Shown here in pieces: positions 10,801 through 20,605 of a DNA stretch of 64,000 nucleotides (position 1 is its first letter; each line of letters starts with the position of its first letter). The DNA is from Larimichthys crocea (lineage: Eukaryota > Chordata > Actinopteri > Sciaenidae). The stretch is from assembly GCF_000972845.2 (NCBI RefSeq), contig NC_040021.1:11374908-11438907 (forward strand), given 5' to 3'. Made by a program: the position numbers and the translations under genes. Below the pieces are notes generated by a model. That model did no database searches. It was not told the origin of the DNA and saw nothing but the letters and a program-made list of their open reading frames with translations.

Positions 10801-13800
10801 TGTTTTGCTATGACTCAACGCAGCATATGGCTCAAAGTCAGATAGGTCTTACCTGTCATTATTGTGCCAATTAGAAGAAAGACACAGAGGAAGATGTTTC
10901 CTGCCAGCGTGCCAAAGTGGTCGATGATCTTCCCCTGGCAGATAGTGAATATAATGCCAAACACCTGTGCGAGCAGAGCAAAAGCTGATGTTTGCACGCA
11001 CACAAGCAACCTCACAACTCAACAACAACAATGAAATACAAAACAAATGTGCTTACAATAACTCCCATCACTGTCCAGCTCCAGCTAAGGCCTGTTAGAA
11101 ACTATGGCCTGCCAGAAGTGGCATCAGTACCTCCTGGAGGGAGGCTGCATTCAGGGGAAGCCTGCAGAGAGCCGCTGTCTGCAGCCAAACTATCCAGGGG
11201 AACTCTTTCGTAATCACTGCCTACACACAGATTGTAAATGGTAAACGCATCATGTTTCATTATTGTTGTTCAGTTTTACAGGAATTGCACATGATCTGCA
11301 GTACGGTGCTTGTTTTGTCTCGTACTGTGAATTGCAGCTGCCATGTTGCAAATTCGGTGAAACAGGTTCCAGGTCGTCAAGGAACAAACTAATGTGCAGA
11401 CTTTCAGATGCAAAGTCACATCAGGATTTTAGCATATTTTACTGGAAGGCAATAACTGTACTATTGTGTGAGCTCTGCGTTGTTTTAAAGATTCCATACT
11501 GTAGAAAGTGAGATTTGCTTGCCTTTTATGATTACTGTATAAATAACTGAAAGTATCCAAAAGTTCAATTCATAGAGAAATGCCTTTAAATGAGCCATAC
11601 GGACTTCCCTGTTCTGTCACCAGCCTCAGCTATGTCTGCAGTATGGCCCTAGGGTACAATCTGTCACCTGGTGATGGCTGGGCCGTGCCTCATTCAGAAA
11701 ACAGTAAGCCAATCAGAAGAGAGGCGTATTAATATTAAGGAGAGGAAATTGCGACACAGAACACTGTGTTCTTACCGGAGTTAACGAGAGAAGCGTGAGG
11801 GAGATGTAAAGCTGTACTGAGATGTTCTTTGGTACTTAAAACAACAAATATATTTTTTAAGATATCAAAACACTGTAAAAGTGTAAAATATGGGACCTTT
11901 AGTATATGTAAACAGGTCTTCTTGGAAACCTGCATGAAGGCTGAGTAAAATAAGTTTTTTTGTCTATACAACCAGTTAAAACATAAACATGAAGCTTTCA
12001 TGCTTTGTCTTTGCTGACACACTTTATGTTGAGACCTGAGCTGTACCTGTGCCGAACAGTTGAGGAGTCCTGATGAGGTTCCCTCTGACTCTGGGTACGT
12101 CAGCTCAACTGCATACTCAAAGCCCAGAGGCAGGTAGCCCGTCATGAAGAATCTGGACACACACACACACACATAGGAGCACAAAGACACACAGTAAACA
12201 TTAGTAATGATATATAATCACAACATCTCTAAATTTATCTAAACAGGCTGCACAGGTTTGCTCAGTGACGTGTTTTGCCTCTCCCTCTTCTTAATGAAAT
12301 TCTTTGTACCAGCTAAATGCCAACGTGTCCTCAGGAATAAAGGTAAGAATATTGCCTTTAGCTTAATGACGGTGATATTGTACAGGAACAACAGATTCTG
12401 AAAGCAGAACAATGATATCCGACCATTTTCTCACTCGGTAGCACCATGTCATCCTCCCACTGAAGTGACAACACACTGAACTGAAACACAATAACACAAG
12501 CTTCTCACATGGCTACAGCAGCACAACACCTCAGTCAGTAGATGCTTCACCGTACACATTTCTTTGACATTTACGTATGACTCCTCTGCATATAAATATG
12601 CTTTGATAACAAAACCGTTAGCCAACAACACATAGAAAAATAGAAATTGTAATTAAAAATATATTTTTTAGGTACTACAATAAGTAAAAATACTTGGGAC
12701 AATGGCTGTACACACTGGAAGTAAGTTTATCAGCTGTATACCAGGAAATCCAGCAGGAATGTGAAGCTCATTTCGTCTCCATTAACAAATGAAGCTGTGT
12801 GTGAGTTATTTGACAATTCAGCCTGAGTCACATGAATGATGTACTCTGTCTGGCGTGCATGCGTGCATGCATGGTATATTATGTAGGTGTGCCTTCACAG
12901 AACGGGGAAGCACAATCTGGAAGACCAATCTGTGCTACTGAAGAGGTGTAATGACTTCACAACAGCCACATAAAGGTTAAACTGCGTGTGAAATGAATAC
13001 TGGAGCTTGTAAAAGATTTGAAAAAACATATATGTAGTCTTGTGGATAATTTTCTAAAATGTGCTGTTTAAGATGATCCCACACACTCAATAATTTTTTA
13101 TTTTTTTTTAATTTTTTTACATCATTATTACCTCTGCTCTAAACAATATATATACTGAATTTGAATACCAGGTCAATGTGTACAAAGGAAATCTTCACCT
13201 TGGGTCTTACTATGTGTAAGGTGTATGTGTGAAAAGTTGATCAAGCCAGAGTTGACAACTAAAGAAACGCGGTTAAAAATTATTGTTGCAAATATCAGAA
13301 ATATGCCACTTGAAAAAATGACCATAACAGAATTGAGTGGAACAGGGTTGCACAAAATTCCATCTCTGATTTATATTATTTTATAAAACTGCAGTGAAGG
13401 AGACACAGCTGCTGTATAAAGAATGTACAAATAGTTAGTCACTTAAACTGAGCTCACTCCAGCTCGGTTACTGAGGATATGATCCATCTTTGAGTATTTT
13501 GGTGATTCTGCAGTGAATATACTTCTAGTATATTTTGTCATACACATCAGAAAAAAACATTAAAAATACAGAAATTACATATATTACGTCTATACCAGAA
13601 AAAGAATGAATGTAGAAATACCCAAGAGATCCAGCGGTGATGAAGACCACCCAGAGGTGTCCGAGACTGAGTGTAGCAGCATAGACTATCATCCCGACCA
13701 GAGACATGAAGTAGACCGCGAGAGTTGTCTGCCTGGAAAAACATGAAAAATGTACAACACTGAACATGAGAATCATAATTATCACGATAAATTCAGAGCA

Positions 13801-16800
13801 TTTCTGCACTTTCTTAGTTATCTTAGTTCAGCCCTGACTGTGGGCTCAGAGCACTGAGCAAAGAGGAGGTTTTCAGGCCCAGGCGAATGCTGATGGGGAA
13901 CGACACCAGTATGGGCACTTTAACCAACAGCTGGGTGAGCAGACAACATGACTGAGGCAGAGGATAGCAGAGGTGAAGAGACCAACGAGAATGGCGGAAT
14001 AAATGTTGAAATAAGTATTGATCACAGTGATCATAATAGAGTAGGTGGTAGCATTTCTAAATTCAAAAGGAATCTATTTAAATCTATGTTAAACAGCGTT
14101 TGAAAGAAAAACAAAGTCAGGTGGGAGCCAAGATGTTCCTGTATCTGCACATTCCCCCATTTTCATAACAAAAACATCTGTAAATAAGACAGAGGGGGGT
14201 TGAGTAAAACCTCCCACAGGGTGGCCACTGCTGTCACTACACAGCCAGAGGGCCCATGAGGCAAAAGGTCAGAAAGATCACTGTTAGAGTCGCTTGCTGC
14301 ACCTGGATAAACAGACACAGAGCTCCAACAGCCAACATGTAAACGCCAAACAAGATCTTCAGTGAGATTAAAAACTAGATGAAACTAAAACTTGTGTAGC
14401 CGCCTGATGTCGGACTTCGGCCTGTCAACGAATCCGTCACATAATAATTCCCTCTCTGTGCATCTTCTTGATTTCCAACACTTACTTGTAGGTTTTAGTT
14501 TTGTCCAACCAAATGCCACAGATCAGGGAGCCGACCATCCCTGCAATGACAATAGTGAGGCCAATCCTCCCAGCATTCACCTCTTCTCCCTAAAGAGTGG
14601 AACACGGGGCTTAAATTAGTAACCTTATGGCCTAACATACCAAAGAAAGGTGGGGCAGTTTGAAAGGAGGCAGCAAACATCATTTCAAGCTATTTCAGTG
14701 AGTTTCTATATGAATCTGCAGTCACATCAAACAATTTGCAGACCTCCTACTGATGGACAGTAAAATTAATTCTTGGCGGCGACCTGTATCGATACTTCAA
14801 CAACTTCTACTTGCCCCACATTAAATTGTGTTGTGAAATACAAACTCAACCCAAGTGAAAAGTAATCGGCAATGAATGGATGAATGATGTGTCCAGTGAA
14901 AACAGGACCTACAATTGTTAGATCTATTACCACAGTGCAGTTTATTGATGTTACGTTACATTATTTCTGGGTGTTGAAAGGTTACAGATGAGACTGCCAA
15001 TATGTGAAGCTGTGAAGCTTAGTTGCAATACAAAATATAACAACTGAACAAGCTTTTCAAGCCCTGAAATGGAAGTAAAAATTATGGGAAGAATAAACTA
15101 GAGTTTTGGAAGTCAACACAGAGGCAGTACTAAAGCAATACAGTATGTACACAGCAGGCAGAACTTACAGGGTAATGCATGATGATCATGCGGTTCAGCA
15201 GCGTGCCTACAGCGTAGAAACAACCGACGTTCAAACCTGTGAGTTGAAAAATATCATTAAACGAATTATGAACACCACAAACCACTGGACAAAATATCTT
15301 TCAGGAAACTTTTCACTATATTAAGGAAGCAGTGAGCAGCAGGCTTATTTCCTAAACAGAGAGTTGCCACAGACCAATGATTTTTATTTCATTATTTATA
15401 TATATATGTATATACATATTTTTATCATCAACATCATTTCTGGAAAACTGGTAAGAGAGATTACATAAATGAGCCTGTTCCTTGAACATAACTGGATATT
15501 CAGGAACTTCAGCTCAGTTAAACGAACAGCAACAGGTGGAGCCACAGCCTGTAGAGTGAGGATCACAGGTAAATATGAAACCAACACACACACACACACA
15601 CACGCACACGCACACTCACACTCACACTCACACTAATAATAGTCACATTAATTTTGTCACTGTGACACTGTGAGGTCAAGCAAGGTGAAAAAAGTTTCCC
15701 TAAACTGCTCACAGCCGTTTGACACGGTTGTTGTGACTTGTCCGAAAGTAACTCCAAATCCCAGAGTGCTTTCCCTTCATGAAATGTTTGACCTTTGGGT
15801 CAATTCGATCATTTGTTAAACATTATCAGACCATAAACAAACTTTGAACCTGTCCAGGATAAACTAACTATTGCTTTTGAATGAGATCTAGTGAGAAGAA
15901 ACTTTGTTACACTTTAAAAGGGCCTGTGTCAAGGCTTTCTTGGAAACCTTTTGGTGGTTTCCATGCTACTTTAAGAGCTATTATCGGGGATGACTGCTGA
16001 CTGATGATGTGTTGGAGAATATCTGAATCTGGCAATCATTCTGAGTCAGCTACAGACGGTGCATTATAAATATAGATTTTACATCAACACCCTGTTTTTA
16101 AATGATTTTAAAACATTGCTTCATATTGTCTACAAATGGACCTTTCCCCTAGATTTGAAAGAAATAACTAGAAAAGTGATAACCAACCATAAGTGATGAT
16201 GAGGAGGATGAAGGGCTTGTTGCGGAGCAGCCGGAGGATGGAGGCAGTGTAGGAGTACTGCTCAGGTGAGATGACACGAGCTCTGGCCTGGGCTTGAGTT
16301 GGAGGAAGTTTAGGATGCTCCTGGAAGACTAACATGAGGAGAGATTAAAAAATCAATGTTAAAAACAAATAAAAACCATTTCAACACTGTTTAAATAATC
16401 TACACAAAAATCAATGAAAGGCAGTTACAATCGAGATTCAACTCTGTTAGGTTCATTGTCACTGGAGGGTATTACAATTTCAATGTGGAAATAAAACCAG
16501 TGCATGTAACATTTATTTTATTTAGGGAAGTGTAAGGGGGAATATTGTGTAAGTTTGGGTTTAACTGGCTAAAACAACAGAAGTTGGACATGATGTTTTT
16601 TCCTCTTTTCAGAGTGTGGCAAACAAAACTGCACACTTCCTAAATGTCCACCAAATTAATGTCTGAGACGAGCATGGAGCTGTGCCACAGCACAGATGAG
16701 AAGTCTTTATTTGTGCAGTGTGTTATCCTGAACATCTGCAAAGATTTCACCTGGAATGGGACACACTGAGACACGATTGGACAGGTCAGCACACGTACAG

Positions 16801-19800
16801 CGTGCTCAGCACACCTCCACATAATGCATGATGTAGACCCTCATATTCTCGGGGCTGAAGGACAGCCAGTCCTTGACCCAAAAGACGGCTGTCAGTGAGG
16901 TCAGTCACTCTCCTAAGCACGTGCCTTCAGACCATATGGGGAAACACAGATGTCTATCTTTGTGGTTCTTGGAGCTGAGCCAGCCTTTTCTCCCCCACAA
17001 GCAAACCCTGAGGCTTTGTGTTCGGTAACCAATTCACACCAACCCTAAGAAACATACCTGCTCTTTGAGACAGCTGCTCTGACAGCACATGAAGAAACTT
17101 AAGTTTAAAAGGTCTCATCTATGTTTTACTACATTCACTGTAATTTAAAAGGAAACATAAAGTTTTATTTAACTGCTTAAAATAATTTATCATCTTTTTT
17201 TTTTAACAGGGATTCCCCATATTCAGTCAACCAGATCCAGTCACGTTATGTCTTTTTGCAGACTTTCTCTGTGGTTAACTTTGGCCGTCAATTTGTTTAG
17301 AGGAAAGCAGCAGCCAAACTTCTTCTCTCACCTCTCTTTGCACACAGTTTATGCAAATCCAGGGACTTTGTCTGCCCTGCTGACTCACAGGCCTGTTGCA
17401 GGGCTACAGATGGCCCGGCCAGCAGGACAACCCTCACACATGGCATCTTGCATGTATGTGTGAGGGTGTGCTATGTGTGTGAGTATATGTGTCATATCAT
17501 GAAACTACTGTGACCAACTGGTGTAAATGATCTCGCTGGAGTAACCAAGAACAGCATAAGTCAAGCCGCTCAATACCATCTGTCACGTGACAGAAAGTGA
17601 GGAAAGTCTGTACATCCTGTACAGAATCAGCACCATGAGTTATATGATGTGGGTGAATTCAGACTCTTTATCTCCAGTATATCTATATCTATATATATCT
17701 TTTAAGTGCACTGTTGTTTATATAACATGAAATATATCATCATATATAGAAAATAAGAAAAAAAAAAAGGGAAAATATAGAGTTTTACCTCTTCATGCAT
17801 CTATGATTATTAAAATGAAACCGTCCGAGATAGGGAAAATCCCTCTTTGATTAAGGCTGCAACTCATAGACGTGCACACTGGGTTGAGGGCAGCAAGTAC
17901 TTAGCGTTGAAGGAACGCCACTGAAATAAATCATCAACCAGGCTCAGAAAAGTAAACTTCCAAGAATGAGCTAATCATCAACCAGGCTCAGAAAAGTAAA
18001 CTTCCAAGAATGAGCTGAACTCTACTTTATTAACAACAGGAGACTGAAAATACTTACAGCACTGACAGTTTAGTCTGAATCTTGTACTTGGTGCTACTAT
18101 GGAATGCCGTCACAAGCATCCTTTGTGATTCTGAATGCAGTACGTTTACAGACGCCCCCACCCTCCGCCTGCCCGGACAGGACAAGAGCTTTTTCATCCA
18201 ACTTGCTCCTCTGACAACGACCCAACAAAGTGTTCTCTATAGAAACGTACTACATACCTCCCCTCTTGATGACACAGCATACAGTTCTAGTTTTTTTTGC
18301 AATTGCTGTGAGTTATAAACATGCAATGAAACATAGAAAGTGAGGTCTCATATAAAGGGAACAGAAGGAAGAAGACAAAGAGGGTCAAAATGCAGGGATA
18401 GCAGATGTAAACCAGAAAACTAAGCATTTTCCTGACAGCTCATATCCTGTTTGTCATGTGAATTCACACCATGACCTTCTACCAGAAAATGTTCAGTCCT
18501 TCTGTGATTTTGTGCCCATTTTGTGACTTCTCCTGTCCTTACTTGTACCACAATAGTATCTTTTTTTGTCAATCTCCCCTCCAGGGGATATTTTGTGTTG
18601 GTGCAAACATACAAGTCAGCACTTTTACCACTGACCTGAGTGAAAAAGGCAGAGACAATACACATTAAAAACAGCGGGAGTATGTTTATGAGGGAAAGCA
18701 GAAAAGCTTTGTGACTCAGGTGATGACACATGTTGAAATAATCATTACTTAATAATCATAATCATTTTACTCACTTGGCTGCCTCACTGACCACTTCACC
18801 TCTTTCCATTCATAAAAAGGCATTGGTTACACGGTCCAGTAATTTTGAGATTGTATTTAAATACAGTTAATCTACATTTTATGTAAATTCAAAAACTGCC
18901 TATGCTGCAAAAAAAACATATTTCATGGTGCCTATCCATGCAGAAAGTTTCAGTTTATCTGCGGAGGTTTTAGCATGTCTAGTTCTGAGAATACTGCCGG
19001 CACTCAAACGTGACGGAAGTGGGAGAAGTTGGCAGAAATTACATTTGAAAACCCGCTCACCATCATGTTACTCCAGAAAACCATGTTACTCTGAATAATA
19101 CACAGACTTTGATATTATCTGCTTTCGTTGGACATCATCGTTGCTACATGACAGATCTTACCAAAGACAACAAGGATGAAGAGGAATGTCGCCACTCCTG
19201 CTGTGATGTAGAACATAATGCTGATGTGGTGAGCCAGCTCATCCATGTCGTCCACATTCGGCACCAAGATAGGAGGCACGAGGAACCCAATGGCGATACC
19301 CAGCTAAGGCGATGAACACATAAAACACACAAAAAAAACAGTTCAGAAGTGAACACATCAAGTGCTACATTATTGAAGCAAATCAAGGCCTTAAAAACAT
19401 ATAGGTTTTTACCTTTAACCCCATAGTTGCAACTTGTTCTAAATCTCATAGAGACATGATGACTGAAAGGTGACACAACATGTGTATTTAGAGGCTATTA
19501 TTGCTTGTTTTGACACCACTTGAAGTATATAATATAGTAACTGAATAATATTTATTGGTTTAAACAGTGTTATCTACAGTATGTGACAGTACATACATAC
19601 AGTTGGCTCACATCTTGCTTGTTAGATTTTAACTATTCAAATGAATTATTTGAAATACTTCAGTATCACTCATCCGAAACTGAAAACAGCATCTATGTCA
19701 TCTGAATAATGCCACACAGCACTTCACAATTGGGAAAGAGTGTTTCTACATTTAAACGGATAAGCAGACAAAGTATGCTGAGAAGGTTTCAGCGAACAGT

Positions 19801-20605
19801 TAACACAATTTTCTCAGGACTCTCGCACCAGGACACTAGAAGGCTTATGTGACTCTGGCATCCAGTGTAGCCCTGCATATTCTACAAACAGATGCCAGAC
19901 AACCGCGCTATGTGGAGCCTGCTGCAGAAAAAGAAATTAAATTGTGATTAATTTGATATTCAGACAAACCTGGTTACCCAGAACTCCGATGGAACAAGCA
20001 GTGGAAACCTCTTCCTCTCCAAACCACACTGAGGCAAGGTAAGAAGGAATACCAAGGACAAACACAGTGGCTACTGAGCACATAAACTGGCCAAAAAAGG
20101 TGACTGAGAACATATTGGGATTGGCGCTACCAATTTTTATCCAAGCACCAATGCAGTTGAAGGCTGACCCAACGAGGACAACATCCCGGATTCCTCTATT
20201 GTCCAGAAGCCACAGGACTGGCATAATAAGTGGGATGTAAGTGAGAAGGTAAATCATGGCCAACCAGTCGATAGCCAGAGAGTCAATGTTGTAGAAGCGC
20301 ATAAATATGTTGCTAATAATGCCGTACTGAAGCCACATGAAGGCATTGCTGGCTGAGACGGCACTGAAGAGAAAAAGCATAATCCAGCGACGATGGTAAA
20401 GTTTGGTCTCAGCCTTGGGGACCAGCTTTGCCTGGTCACCGTGTAAAGCCTCAACGTCTAACCGTGAACCAACAGAGATGGCTCTGCCGAAAGGTCCCGG
20501 ACTCCACTGCAGTGAACCGAGGCCCGGAGCCGGATTCTTTGCAGCCTCAGACCACGGCCACTCTTCAGCACAGAGTTCAGAGTTTAAGGTATTGTTTTGT
20601 GGCAT
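7730..20605 (-). CDS. flvcr2: FLVCR2-like MFS transporter, isoform B (first exon 1B)
   Basis: Same shared exons 2-9 as isoform A, but starting from exon 1B (19970-20605); 498 codons plus TGA. Exon 1B ends at a CAG codon followed by GTTTGT, so it joins exon 2 in exactly the same phase as exon 1A. No second set of exons 2-9 exists between 1A and 1B, so the two first exons must compete for the same acceptor if both are used. The first 212 residues form a longer hydrophilic N-terminus plus helices 1 to mid-5; the last 286 residues are shared. That both isoforms are made is inferred from intact frames and splice sites; no transcript evidence is available. Confidence 0.72.

Noticed and set aside
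11735..12190. 151-codon open frame on the minus strand
   Set aside because: It is flvcr2 exon 7 plus read-through into the next intron, not a separate gene.
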